64,000 bases of DNA from the NCBI RefSeq assembly GCF_001423265.1, contig NZ_LMND01000003.1, positions 2,649 through 66,648 on the forward strand. Reading direction: 5' to 3'. The position numbers and the translations under genes were made by a program. The DNA comes from Methylobacterium sp. Leaf108. GTDB taxonomy: Bacteria > Pseudomonadota > Alphaproteobacteria > Rhizobiales > Beijerinckiaceae. Positions 1 through 8,521 of this stretch are shown here, piece after piece (the first letter of the stretch is position 1; each line of letters opens with the position of its first letter). The notes below the pieces were generated by a model, which made no database searches, was not told the origin of the DNA, and saw only the letters and a program-made list of their open reading frames with translations.

Positions 1-3000
1 AAGGAGCCGTCGGCGAAGGCGAGGCGGCCCTCGGCGATCCCGTACTGGAGGTAGTGCTGCATCGGGTTGATCTGCGCGGCGGCCACGTCGCCGTAGGCCC
101 TCGCGCCATCCAAACTGCTCGTAATGGGTCAGGGGATTGAGACCGGCCGCAGCCACGTCGGTGTAGGTCGTCAGGTAGCCGTCGGTGTCGAATACGGCGT
201 TGGGGTCGCGGCCCTCGGCGATACCGGAGGTTTGGTAGTGGTTCCGGGCGAAGGCGAAGACGTCGGCCGTGCCGAGGGCGGCGTCGGCGACGTCGCCGTT
301 GGCGAGGAGATAGTACTCGGCGTCGAAGCCCGCCCGGGCGAGATCGGCCGTGCGTCCCACCGCCTCGTAGACCGTCCGGCCCTCACCCTGGCCGTACTCA
401 AGGTAATGCGCCAGCGGGTTAAGGCCGGCCGCGGCCACGTCCGAATTGACCGCCAGGTAGCGCTGAGTGTCGAAGCTCGCGCCCGGATCGCGCCCCTCCT
501 TGAAGCCGTAGGTCTGGTAATGGGCGAGCGGGTTGAGGCCCGCCGCCGCTACGTCGCTGTTGGCCGCGAGGTAGCCGTCTGTCGAGAAGAAGGCGTTGGG
601 ATCGCGGCCTTCCACGAAGCCGTATTGCGCGTAGTGGGCGTCGGCATCGAGCCCGGCGGCAAAGACGTCGGGGTTAGCGGCGAGGTAGAAAAGGTCGTCG
701 ACGAGTCGGTTGTCGTCCGCGTTGTCGATGGTCCGGTCCGCGAACTGGAACTGTTCGATCCCGCGGAACGTATCTGCGCCCTCTGGCCCTGAGATCGTGA
801 CGGAACCGTCCGCGCCCAGTCCCACCGCCGCTGCGCCGAGGGCGAACGTAAAGATCGCTTTGTCGATGCCAGTACCGCCGGCGAACCGATCGTTTCCGGC
901 GCCGCCGATGAATGTGTCGTTGCCTGCGCCGCCTGTCAGCACATCGTCACCGCCGCCGCCGACGAGGAAGTCGTTGGCGGTGCCGCCCGTGACGCTGTCG
1001 TTCCCCATCCCCGCATTGAAGTAATAGGATCGGGTGCCCTGGACCGCGGTCAGCGTGTCGGCACCGGACGTGCCGAGGGCGACGACCTGGAACTGGTCGC
1101 CGCGCTGAGTGCCAGCCACGAGGTCGCGGACGTCGAAGGTCAGTCCGTCGGTGGTCGCGGTGAAAGTGATGCCCTCGTCGTCGAAGCGGCTCACCGGTCC
1201 GGTGAGCGCGTCGGCTGCATCCTCAGCCTGCAAGCGCACGGCGAGACCGCCGTCCTGGTTAGCCATCGAGTTGCTGTCGATGGCCGCGCCGTTGCCGACT
1301 TGAGACGAGGTGAAGCTCAGTCGGACCTGCCCGGCCGTCGCCGCCGAGACCCGGACCGTATCGGCACCGTCGCCGAGATCGACACTGTCGGCGCCGTCGG
1401 TCGTCACGTTCAGGAACGCCGTATCCGTGCCGACGCCGCCGGTGATTCGGTCGTTCCCGAGGCCGCCCGAGAGGGTGTCGTTGCCAGCCCCGCCGTCGAG
1501 GGTGTCGTTCGCCCCGCGTCCGTCGATGAAGTCGTTGCCGCCGAGGCCGGCATAGGTGTCGGCGGCGTCGGTGCCAATGTAGGTGTCGTTGCCTGCCGTC
1601 ACCGCCGTCACGCCCAGACGAACCTGGTCGAGGAGATAGTCGCCGAGTTCGGCCTCGTCGGTGAAGGCACGACCGGATCCCACGGTCTGACCCTGCGCCG
1701 TTACCGCGGTATCGATCTGGTCGGCCAGTGAGAGGATCTGGCTCGATCCAGCACCAGCGGTATAGAGCGGGATCACCTGGTTCGAGTGGTTGCCGCTGAA
1801 GAACAGCCCTTCCGGTACGCCGTCGCCGTTGGCATCGGGCTGTACCGCCTGGAACGGTACCGTGGCGCCGTCGGGGCCGAACAGAAGATGGTCGTGATCG
1901 GCGGTGACGATGAGAAGCGTGTCCTCGAAGGTCGCCTGGCTCTCGTCAGAATTGATGTAGTCCACCACCGACTTCACTGCGTTGTTAAAGTCGATGTACT
2001 CCTCGATCATCCGGCCGAGGTTGTTGGCATGCATCGCCCTATCGACGGCGCCGCCCTCGATCGAGAGGTAGAGCCCGTCCGGATCCTGGTTCAACTTGTT
2101 GAGCGCGGCCAGGGACAGTTCCGACAGGGTCGGTGACGTCTCAAGCCGGCCAACGCTGAACGGGATCTCGGTTGTGTTCGGGGCGGCGGCACCAGATCGG
2201 TTGAAGTTGCTGGACGTGAAGGCCTGGGTGATCATTGCCAGGCGCTCGGTGGTCGGCGTGCCGGTGGCCGCGGCCTGGATCGAGGCGCGATCCTGCAGCA
2301 GCTGCCAGCTCTCGCCATCGGTCGACCGAAAGGTGTCGGCCTTGAGCGCGTTCCACTGGTCGGCACCGATCCAGGTGTAGTTCGGGTTGGCGCTGAGGCG
2401 GCCGTTGTCGTCGTAATCTGGATTACCGGTCCCCGCGATCACGTCGAGGGTGCCGGCGCTGAACATCTCGAAAGCGATCTGATTGGCGTTCGAACGGGCG
2501 ATGTTGTGGGCGCCGCCGGTGGCCGACGGCGTCGCGTCGCTGAACTGAACCGTGGTGACCACGCCCGTGGCCTTACCCTGCTGCTTGGCGAGTTCGGCGA
2601 TCGAAAAGAGCGATTCGCCGGAGCCGTCAACGTCGATGGCGTTGTTATAGGTCTTCTCACCGGTCGCGATCGAGGACGCGGTGTTGCCCGAGTCCGGATA
2701 GGTCGCCCGGTTCCACTCGTAACCGGCAAAGCCCTTCGGGTAGGCGATCGAGACGCCACCGTTGGTGACAGTGTCGGAGCCGGCCACCGGCCTGAAATCG
2801 TAGTTCTTGGCCGGATCGTAAACAACGTCCAGGTTCTGCTGCGTGCCGGTCGCACCGGGGATCGGGGTGGTGCGGGTATCCAGCGGGAACACCGACTGTG
2901 CGGTCGCCGTGAAGGCGGCTCCGTCGGCGATCAGGACCTTGCCGGCCGCACCGGCCCTTGGGTCGCCGTCCGCGAGGCCCTGGAGGTAGAGCCGCGTCGC

Positions 3001-3075
3001 CTCCAGCGTGTTAAAGCCGGCACCGTCGGCGATCATGACGATGACATTCTTGACGGGACCGGCAGTGCTGGCCAT
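1..3075 (-). CDS. Secreted alkaline phosphatase with RTX repeats (5' part, runs off the window)
   Basis: The protein starts MASTAGPVKN, behind an AGGAAA ribosome binding site. Residues 1 to about 480 are an alkaline phosphatase domain: VIVMIADG (metal ligand Asp), PDSGNTASS (nucleophile Ser region), IEGGAVDRAMH, VTADHDH and SGNHSNQ. The product should hydrolyse phosphomonoesters. Glycine/aspartate-rich nonapeptides of the GGAGNDTL type follow in two blocks and would bind calcium; proteins of this class are usually exported by type I secretion through a C-terminal signal, which lies outside the window. Further on are at least five units of about 40 residues with the pattern YLA..DVAAAG.NPL.HY...G..EGRDP. 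Near 92-100 the repeat pattern continues in the next reading frame, so the copy here may be frameshifted. There is no signal peptide, as expected for type I export. Confidence 0.88.
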   Translation of the reverse strand, partial: MASTAGPVKNVIVMIADGAGFNTLEATRLYLQGLADGDPRAGAAGKVLIADGAAFTATAQSVFPLDTRTTPIPGATGTQQNLDVVYDPAKNYDFRPVAGSDTVTNGGVSIAYPKGFAGYEWNRATYPDSGNTASSIATGEKTYNNAIDVDGSGESLFSIAELAKQQGKATGVVTTVQFSDATPSATGGAHNIARSNANQIAFEMFSAGTLDVIAGTGNPDYDDNGRLSANPNYTWIGADQWNALKADTFRSTDGESWQLLQDRASIQAAATGTPTTERLAMITQAFTSSNFNRSGAAAPNTTEIPFSVGRLETSPTLSELSLAALNKLNQDPDGLYLSIEGGAVDRAMHANNLGRMIEEYIDFNNAVKSVVDYINSDESQATFEDTLLIVTADHDHLLFGPDGATVPFQAVQPDANGDGVPEGLFFSGNHSNQVIPLYTAGAGSSQILSLADQIDTAVTAQGQTVGSGRAFTDEAELGDYLLDQVRLGVTAVTAGNDTYIGTDAADTYAGLGGNDFIDGRGANDTLDGGAGNDTLSGGLGNDRITGGVGTDTAFLNVTTDGADSVDLGDGADTVRVSAATAGQVRLSFTSSQVGNGAAIDSNSMANQDGGLAVRLQAEDAADALTGPVSRFDDEGITFTATTDGLTFDVRDLVAGTQRGDQFQVVALGTSGADTLTAVQGTRSYYFNAGMGNDSVTGGTANDFLVGGGGDDVLTGGAGNDTFIGGAGNDRFAGGTGIDKAIFTFALGAAAVGLGADGSVTISGPEGADTFRGIEQFQFADRTIDNADDNRLVDDLFYLAANPDVFAAGLDADAHYAQYGFVEGRDPNAFFSTDGYLAANSDVAAAGLNPLAHYQTYGFKEGRDPGASFDTQRYLAVNSDVAAAGLNPLAHYLEYGQGEGRTVYEAVGRTADLARAGFDAEYYLLANGDVADAALGTADVFAFARNHYQTSGIAEGRDPNAVFDTDGYLTTYTDVAAAGLNPLTHYEQFGWREGLRRRGRRADQPDAALPPVRDRRGPPRLRRRLL

Positions 3076-3454
3076 GGCGGCGCGTTTCCTGTTCCAGGCG
3101 TCCGGCCCCATGCAGGGACACGGCGCAAGACGTTGAAGGACGATTTGTGGAATACGTGCTCAGTCGGCGTCTGGGGCTACACTAAGCCGACGACGGCGCA
3201 ATGGTGTAACGCGCGCTTTGCGACATCCAGATGAAGGTAAAGAAGCGCTGACGTCTTCGTGACCGACACATGCCATGATCCTAGCCATATAACATTATAA
3301 CACTACTTTATTTGTCCCCGCTGATCTATGACATTGATGTTCGCGGCAGCGTCGTCGCGGGCGCGCGGCAAAGCGGACGTGGATGACGAAGTTCGAAATG
3401 CACATCCCGCGCTGCACGACACAGGTGGCCGAACTGCCGACGGCGCGGGCCTGA
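3076..3454. other. Intergenic region upstream of the alkaline phosphatase
   Basis: I see no convincing gene. The stretch 3280-3320 is AT-rich (ATATAACATTATAACACT), unlike its surroundings, and could hold promoter or transfer-derived sequence. I looked for a tandem Pho box in front of the phosphatase and found no convincing one. Confidence 0.5.
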
Positions 3455-3835
3455 TCAGCCCTTGAACGCCCAGATGGCCACGGCGCCATCCGGCCGGCCA
3501 GGGTTGTCGCGGCGGTAGGTCCCTTTCTCGAAGGCGATGGCGTTGGCCTCGACCTTCGAGACAATCTCGCCACTGAGCACCATGGCACCGCAGAAATCGA
3601 CACGGATCACGCCGTGCGATGGGTCAACCCCGAAGAGCTGTTCCGTCGTCCAGCCAAGCGCCGCTGCAGCGTCCGCATGCTTGTCGAGGAAATCGAGGGC
3701 CGCGGCATGAACAGCTTGCCACTTCGCGGGCGTCATACCGGGGCAAGGGACTACACCCGGTTTCATCCCGAGGAAGGCACTGCGCCATGCCTGTGGGGTG
3801 TCTGGCTTGATATGGAAGGCGGGTGATGCTGGCAT
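3455..3835 (-). CDS. Hypothetical protein, 126 aa, next to tRNA-Thr
   Basis: No function recognised. The C-terminal half (GWTTEQLFGV..SHGVIRVDFCGA..., ending AIWAFKG) looks like a small family seen near integrases in Methylobacterium-type islands; I recall this rather than having searched it. There is no signal peptide or membrane segment. The gene lies downstream of the 3' end of tRNA-Thr, a common integration point, with no integrase left beside it, so it may be a leftover of an older insertion. Composition fits a real gene, but the start (MPASPAFH) is not firmly fixed. Confidence 0.6.
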   Translation of the reverse strand: MPASPAFHIKPDTPQAWRSAFLGMKPGVVPCPGMTPAKWQAVHAAALDFLDKHADAAAALGWTTEQLFGVDPSHGVIRVDFCGAMVLSGEIVSKVEANAIAFEKGTYRRDNPGRPDGAVAIWAFKG

Positions 3836-4059
3836 CAGATCCGTAGGCTGAGGTGTGCCGATCTGGATAAGTGCTGGTCGTTAATCGGCCATAACCGCGC
3901 GGATTGAGCGAGATGATCTATTAAAGGCCGCGGCAGGCTGACGCAGTTAGCGGCGATGCGAGTTTCCGAAATGTGCTGCCCGTGTGCTGCCCACGCTAAA
4001 ACGCGAACTACCCCCGCAGGGCCAGAAACGCCTTAACCTACTGATAAGTTGAGTGAATA

Positions 4060-4134
4060 TGGTGCTGCTGGACAGGATTGAACTGTCGACCTCCTCATTA
4101 CCAATGAGGTGCTCTACCACTGAGCTACAGCAGC
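4060..4134 (-). tRNA. tRNA-Thr (anticodon GGT), CCA encoded
   Basis: On the minus strand the sequence begins GCTGCTGTAGCTCAGTGG, has anticodon loop TTGGTAA and T-arm GTTCAATC, and ends CAGCAGCACCA. The seven-pair acceptor GCTGCTG/CAGCAGC is perfect, the discriminator is A, and CCA is encoded at 4060-4062. Confidence 0.97.
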
Positions 4135-4274
4135 GTCCGAACCGGGTGGCGCGAGGCGTCCTTCCCGAACGGGTTGGGCATTAGCGGATCACACCGGGCT
4201 TGGCAATCGCCGCGACGCCCCGGTCTCGCCGATTGTCCCGCCGGCCCGTGCGGGGGGACGCGATGCCGGTCGGT

Positions 4275-4730
4275 TTATCCCTTCTTGCGCGTCTCGCCCT
4301 TGAAGGCCGAGCGGATGATCGCGGCCAGACCCGCCTCGGCCACCGCCTCGGCGGCCTCGGCGGGGGTGAACCAGCGATCCTCGCGCTGGTCCTGCTCGGG
4401 CCACGATTTCAGCTGCTTGCGCACCTCGAGGGGGAAGACCTTGACCTGGCACAGCACCGCGTCGCGGTTCTTGAGGCGCTTCTCGTAGAGGTAGAACCCG
4501 AGCGGGCGCTTCCCGACCTGGCCGATCAGCCCGGCCTCCTCGTAGGCCTCGCGGGCGGCGGCGTCGTAGGGCTTGCGGCCCTTCATCGGCCAGCCCTTCG
4601 GGATCACCCAGCGCCGGCTTTCCCGCGAGGTGATGAGCAGCACGCACAGCCCCCGTTCGGGCAGGCGCTGGAACGGCAGCGCGCCGACCTGGTTCCGGGT
4701 CTCGCGCTCCACATCGGCGTAGGTCGTCAT
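4275..4730 (-). CDS. NUDIX hydrolase, 151 aa
   Basis: This is a short cytosolic pyrophosphohydrolase acting on a nucleoside diphosphate linked to another moiety. The NUDIX box is visible as PKGWPMKGRKPYD followed by AAAREAYEEAG (about residues 45-68), with the metal-binding REAYEE core intact. The first glutamate of the classical box is replaced by arginine, which I believe is common in the diadenosine/diphosphoinositol-type relatives of this order. Length and the VIPKGW start of the box fit that group. It stands alone between tRNA-Thr and a regulator gene, so the substrate cannot be told from context. Confidence 0.9.
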   Translation of the reverse strand: MTTYADVERETRNQVGALPFQRLPERGLCVLLITSRESRRWVIPKGWPMKGRKPYDAAAREAYEEAGLIGQVGKRPLGFYLYEKRLKNRDAVLCQVKVFPLEVRKQLKSWPEQDQREDRWFTPAEAAEAVAEAGLAAIIRSAFKGETRKKG

Positions 4731-5052
4731 GATGGGGCAACGCCGGGATCGCGGCCCCGTTCACCGCGCGACACGAACGGCGTGGCCGGTGCGCGCCGGA
4801 TCGGTCCGGTCCCGCACGCTCGGTCGGGTGCGACGGACGCCCGGACGGGGCGTCCGCGATCAGTGGCAGGCACGATGCGGGTGTCTCATGATGATGGAGG
4901 ACGGAGGCGGCGGACGGCCATCGAGGAATAGACGACAACCGACCGGCTTGACCAGCGTCGCTTAGCCGGCAACGCATGATCCGCGGCCGAGGTTCCGGCC
5001 GATGCGGCGCCCGGCGCCGTCGTCGCACCGGGGCCGACCGGGCGCGGGGCCG
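4731..5052. other. Intergenic region between NUDIX and MarR genes
   Basis: It holds the upstream region of the leftward NUDIX gene and the downstream end of the leftward MarR gene. Only very short Arg/Gly-rich reading frames are present and none is convincing. I see no clear hairpin terminator. Confidence 0.4.
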
Positions 5053-5529
5053 TCAGTCCGCCGCGCTGAGGTTCTCGATGAGGGCGTTGAGATCGGCCCG
5101 CAGCGCCTGCACCTCGGGCTCGGAGAGGTTGAGCTGGCACATCACGGCCTTGCGCACCGCTCCCGCCTCCGCCCGCAGGCCGCGCCCGCGGGCGGTGAGG
5201 GTGATCTCGACCTCGCGCTCGTCGGTCAGGCGCCGGCTGCGGGTGACGAAGCCCGCGGTCTCCAGGCGCTTGAGCACCGGCGTCAGCGTCCCGGAATCGA
5301 GGCGCAGCCGGCGTCCGATCTCGGAAACGGTGACGCCGTCGGTCTCCCACAGCACGAGCAGGACGAGATACTGCGGATAGGTCAGGCCCATCCGCTCCAG
5401 CATCGGGCGATAGCTCTTGGTCATGCGGTGGGCGGCGGCATAGAGCGCGTAGCAGAGCTGGTTGTCCAACAGCAGGGGATCGACGAGGGTCGCCTTCTCC
5501 TCCCTCGGCGCATCTACCGTACAGGTCAT
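5053..5529 (-). CDS. MarR-family regulator, OhrR-like
   Basis: The start MTCTVDAP is chosen because GAGGA lies about 10 nt upstream; a longer version from 5547 has no comparable site. The winged helix spans roughly residues 30-135: LDNQLCYALYAAAHRM, YPQYLVLLVLWE, VSEIGRRLRLDSGTLTPVLKRLE (recognition helix) and the wing R..DEREVEI. The N-terminal Cys in LDNQLCYALY matches the peroxide-sensing cysteine of OhrR, which derepresses the peroxiredoxin Ohr when oxidised by organic peroxides. There is no ohr gene next to it, so its target is either distant or different. The extra Cys in VMCQLNL could take part in a disulfide. Confidence 0.87.
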   Translation of the reverse strand: MTCTVDAPREEKATLVDPLLLDNQLCYALYAAAHRMTKSYRPMLERMGLTYPQYLVLLVLWETDGVTVSEIGRRLRLDSGTLTPVLKRLETAGFVTRSRRLTDEREVEITLTARGRGLRAEAGAVRKAVMCQLNLSEPEVQALRADLNALIENLSAAD

Positions 5530-5745
5530 GCCATCCGTCCTCGACACCGACGCCCCTTATGACCCCGACCGGCCGTGGTGGCGACATCCTCACCGGCCCG
5601 GAGGGGAAAAACCTGCACGATGCGTTCGGTTGGGCCCGGCACATTGCGAAATCGTCCCGACTGGGCAGAGACATAGTGCCGAACACTTGTCCCAGCGTAT
5701 AGGGCCTTTGCGCCGCCACGGCCGCCGGCGTCCACGGCGTCGCGC

Positions 5746-6645
5746 CTACGGCAGGGTCAGGGGCACCGGCCCGAGGTCGGCGATGGCGCCCTCCGGCGTG
5801 AGGCCACGCTCGCTGGCGGCGATGGAGAAGCCGTCGCCGTCCCGGGCGATGGCGTAGAGGCGATAGCTCGCCCGGTGGTGGCGGGCGTTGACGCCGGCTG
5901 AGGCGGAGGGCGCCCCCACCACCGGCACCCGCCGTCCGCCAGGCCCGGCGACGACGGCGAGGCTGCCGACGTGGTTGTGCCCGTGCAGGATCATCTCGGC
6001 GCCCGCCCGCCCGATCATCGCCGTGAAGGCGGCCGCATCGGTGAGCTCGCGCCCGGGCCTGGCGCCGCCGGGATGGGGCGGATGGTGGATCATCACCACC
6101 CGGCACGGCGGCTCGGCCTCGGCGGCGAGCGCCGTCAGCACCGCCTCGGCCGCGGCGATCTGCGCCGCCCCGAGCCGGCCGCTGGCGACGAAGGGTTTCG
6201 TGGGGATCGCCGAGGACAGCCCGACGAGGGCGACCGGCCCGCGCCGGCGCAGGTAGGGGAACCCGGCGCGGGCCTCGCCGTCGCCGGTGGCCCAGTCGCC
6301 GCAGGCCCCGAGCAGCCCCTCGAGGGAGCCGCGCACGTAGGCGTCGTGGTTGCCCGGCACGAAGCTCACCGCCCCGGGCGGGCCCAGGGCCTCGAGGAAG
6401 ACGCGCGAGGTCGCCCATTCGCTGGGAAGGCCGATGTTGCACAGGTCGCCGGTGCAGGCGATGTGGTCCTGCCCCTGGGCGTGCAGGTCGGCCACCAGGG
6501 CGGCGAGCACGTCCATGTCGTGGCCCTGGCCCCGCCCGCGACGCCAGTTGACGTAGCCGGTGGCGCGCTTGCTCAGGAGCTGGCGCAGGCGGGGTCGCGG
6601 CAAAGGCCCCACGTGCGGGTCGGTGAGATGGGCGAGACGGAACAT
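5746..6645 (-). CDS. Calcineurin-like metallophosphoesterase, 299 aa
   Basis: All metallophosphatase blocks are present in order: LTDPHVG (D-x-H, residues 7-13), CTGDLCN (GD), PGNHDA (GNHD), VMIHHPPH (H) and LHGHNHVG (GHNH). They bind a dinuclear metal centre. There is no signal peptide, so it acts in the cytosol. The arrangement resembles class III phosphodiesterases of the CpdA/YfcE superfamily; whether the substrate is cAMP, UDP-diacylglucosamine or another phosphoester cannot be told. The insertion SKRATGYVNWRRGRG near the N-terminus is typical of an alphaproteobacterial subgroup. Confidence 0.88.
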   Translation of the reverse strand: MFRLAHLTDPHVGPLPRPRLRQLLSKRATGYVNWRRGRGQGHDMDVLAALVADLHAQGQDHIACTGDLCNIGLPSEWATSRVFLEALGPPGAVSFVPGNHDAYVRGSLEGLLGACGDWATGDGEARAGFPYLRRRGPVALVGLSSAIPTKPFVASGRLGAAQIAAAEAVLTALAAEAEPPCRVVMIHHPPHPGGARPGRELTDAAAFTAMIGRAGAEMILHGHNHVGSLAVVAGPGGRRVPVVGAPSASAGVNARHHRASYRLYAIARDGDGFSIAASERGLTPEGAIADLGPVPLTLP

Positions 6646-6783
6646 CGCGACCTAGGGCATGATGCGGAAACGCGGGGTCGGGTCTTTCCGACAGCGTCAT
6701 GCCGGACCGGCATGACGGCACGTCGAGGCCCCGCCTTCGCGGCAACCCGCCGTCGCGTCAAGCGCGGCCGGTCACCCGCTTCC

Positions 6784-6839
6784 CGTCACTCGCCGGCCGT
6801 CACTTGCCGGCCCTCGGTTGCCGGCCGTCACTGGCCGAT
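6784..6839. repeat. Four tandem 14-bp units at the 3' end of the TPR gene
   Basis: Units start at 6784, 6798, 6812 and 6826 with consensus CGTCACTTGCCGGC. The last unit overlaps the stop codon region of the leftward TPR gene. It could be polymerase slippage or part of the transcript end. Confidence 0.7.
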
Positions 6840-7991
6840 CGTGAAGGGCTGCTCGACGCGGACCGTGCGGTCGCCGCCGTCCTCGCGCAGGGTGTAGGCG
6901 AGCACGTAGGCGCCGGCGGGCGCGCCGTCGAGGCTCATGGTGCTGTTGAGGAAGAACTCCTGGTTCTTGAAATGGCTGGTGAAATCCTGCTTCAGGATGG
7001 CCTTCTGGCCGCCCAGGATCTCACCCGACGCCGAGACGATCTCGACGTCGACGGTGACGCCGAACCGGTAGGTGTCCGCACCCACGGGAGTGAAGGCGTA
7101 GCCGATCGGCTCGAGGTAGGTCAGGAGCTTCTCCCCCGGCGCGAACACGCTCGAGGGCCGCGCCTCGTAGTCGCCGAAGCTGTTGGCCTTGCGGGTGACG
7201 AACATCGCCCGGCGGGCGCCGAACGGCAGCCTCGACCAGATCGCCGCGGTCGCCGCCTGCTGCGCGTCGAACTCGGCGTAGGTGGCCGCCCCGGTGGCCG
7301 GTGCGGCCGGGCTCGCGGCGACCGCCGGGGCGGGACGCGCGGCGACCACGGAGCGCAGCCGCTTGCGCACGGCCTGGACGTCCTCGTCCTCCGGCTCCAG
7401 GCGGAACGCCGTCTCGACGTCGGCGAGCGCCTTGTCGGCGGCGCCGGTCTTCTCGTAGGCGAGGGCGCGGCTGTAGTAGGTCAGCCCGCGCTTGGGATCG
7501 AGGCGGATCGCCTCGTCGAAGTCCTTGATCGCCCGCTCGGAATCGCCCTTGTTGCCGTAGGCGATCCCGCGGTTGACGAAGCTGTCGCCCACGGTCTGAT
7601 CGAGCTTGATGGACCGATCGTAGTCCTCGATCGCGGCATCGTAGCGTTCCATGTCGTCGTAGGTCGACCCGCGGCTACGGAAGAAGTCCGCGTCGCTGGG
7701 ATCGACCGCGATGGCCTCGTTGAAATCGGCGATGGCGCGGTCGTAGTCTTCCTTTTTCCTGTAGGCGAGACCGCGATTGTAGAAGGCATGCGCGACGCTC
7801 GTCGTCGTCTCGCGCTTGCGCTGGCCGAGGACGAGGTTGCAGCCGGCGATGGTCTGTTCGGGCGTGCCGTCGTCGCTGAAGCAGGCGTCGCGGGGCTTGC
7901 CCGCCGCCAGGGCCGAGCCCGCCGTCGAGGCCGAGCCCGCCGTCAACCCGAGCGCCAGCGCGAGGCCGACCCGTCCAGACCAAACACGCAT
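6828..7991 (-). CDS. Secreted tetratricopeptide-repeat protein, 387 aa
   Basis: A cleavable signal peptide is visible (MRVWSGRVGLALALGL, with Ala-rich end ...AAGKP). About four TPR units follow between residues 60 and 220 (AFYNRGLAYRKKEDYDRAI, FFRSRGSTYDDMERYDAAI, SFVNRGIAYGNKGDSERAI, TYYSRALAYEKTGAADKAL), which form a helical scaffold for protein contacts. The C-terminal 150 residues form a beta-rich domain starting near FGARRAMFV and including EFFLNST; I do not recognise it as a named family. Secreted or periplasmic location is inferred from the signal. It is transcribed away from the lipid A genes and has its own upstream region. Confidence 0.85.
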   Translation of the reverse strand: MRVWSGRVGLALALGLTAGSASTAGSALAAGKPRDACFSDDGTPEQTIAGCNLVLGQRKRETTTSVAHAFYNRGLAYRKKEDYDRAIADFNEAIAVDPSDADFFRSRGSTYDDMERYDAAIEDYDRSIKLDQTVGDSFVNRGIAYGNKGDSERAIKDFDEAIRLDPKRGLTYYSRALAYEKTGAADKALADVETAFRLEPEDEDVQAVRKRLRSVVAARPAPAVAASPAAPATGAATYAEFDAQQAATAAIWSRLPFGARRAMFVTRKANSFGDYEARPSSVFAPGEKLLTYLEPIGYAFTPVGADTYRFGVTVDVEIVSASGEILGGQKAILKQDFTSHFKNQEFFLNSTMSLDGAPAGAYVLAYTLREDGGDRTVRVEQPFTIGQ

Positions 7992-8521
7992 GCCGGCGTT
8001 CTCTCACGGTTCGCCCACGCCGGCCCCGACGGCCGGCTGGAACACGGTTGCACCGGCGTCCGAAGCGGGTTCGCGTCGGCGGGCCAACGCTTCACCCTGC
8101 CCAGGTCCTTGGTGTGTCACACCATTTCGGGTTGATCACGTCGTGATGCGGACATGGGCTTCGCTCAGGCGCCGCGCGGGCTCGGCGATACGGTTCACGC
8201 TCGATTCGAGCGGAAACCGTATCACCGGGTTGTGACGCAAAACCGGTGGCCGCTTTCGCGAAACCTCCTTAGGACCACCGATCCGTTTACGGAAGCGGTT
8301 TTGCGGACCCGGTCGGGAAGACCGTGCGTGCCGGGACGCGGTTGCGCCCCGGGAGGGATCGGAGCTAGACAGCCCGGCCTTTCCGCGTCTGCCGCCGTGC
8401 CAGCGGAGCGCATCCGCCGGCACCGGGAGACGCTCCGCGCGCGGCGCATCCCGGGGGAGCGAGACATGACACCGACCGCTTGGTCCCGACCCGCCCGTTT
8501 CGATTCCGCCCGTTCCGCGGC
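7992..8521. other. Divergent intergenic region with a 35-bp palindrome
   Basis: This is the shared upstream region of the leftward TPR gene and the rightward acyltransferase/waaA/lpxK operon. It contains the inverted repeat at 8188-8222 and, around 8290, a second short motif of similar composition (TTTACGGAAGCGGTTTTG). Short frames here are Arg/Pro-rich and not convincing genes. Confidence 0.45.
8188..8222. repeat. Imperfect palindrome, possible dispersed hairpin repeat
   Basis: The arms ATACGGTT and AACCGTAT flank an inner inverted pair CGCTCGA/TCGAGCG, with two 2-nt mismatched bulges (CA and GA) between the arms. As RNA it would form a long hairpin. Palindromes of this composition occur as dispersed small repeats in related genomes as far as I recall; only one clear copy is in this window. 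Confidence 0.65.

Noticed and set aside
124-2855. Long rightward reading frames opposite the alkaline phosphatase
   Set aside because: They are Gly/Val/Arg- or Pro/Ser-rich mirror images of the RTX repeats and phosphatase motifs read on the other strand; the minus frame has all the family motifs.
3076-3250. Pho box upstream of the alkaline phosphatase
   Set aside because: No pair of CTGTCAT-like half sites at the right spacing; TTCATCTGGATGTCGC is too poor a match.
4886-6745. A 619-codon leftward frame across MarR and metallophosphoesterase genes
   Set aside because: Arg/Pro-rich composition throughout and no motifs; it exists because GC-rich codons leave few stops in the alternative frame.
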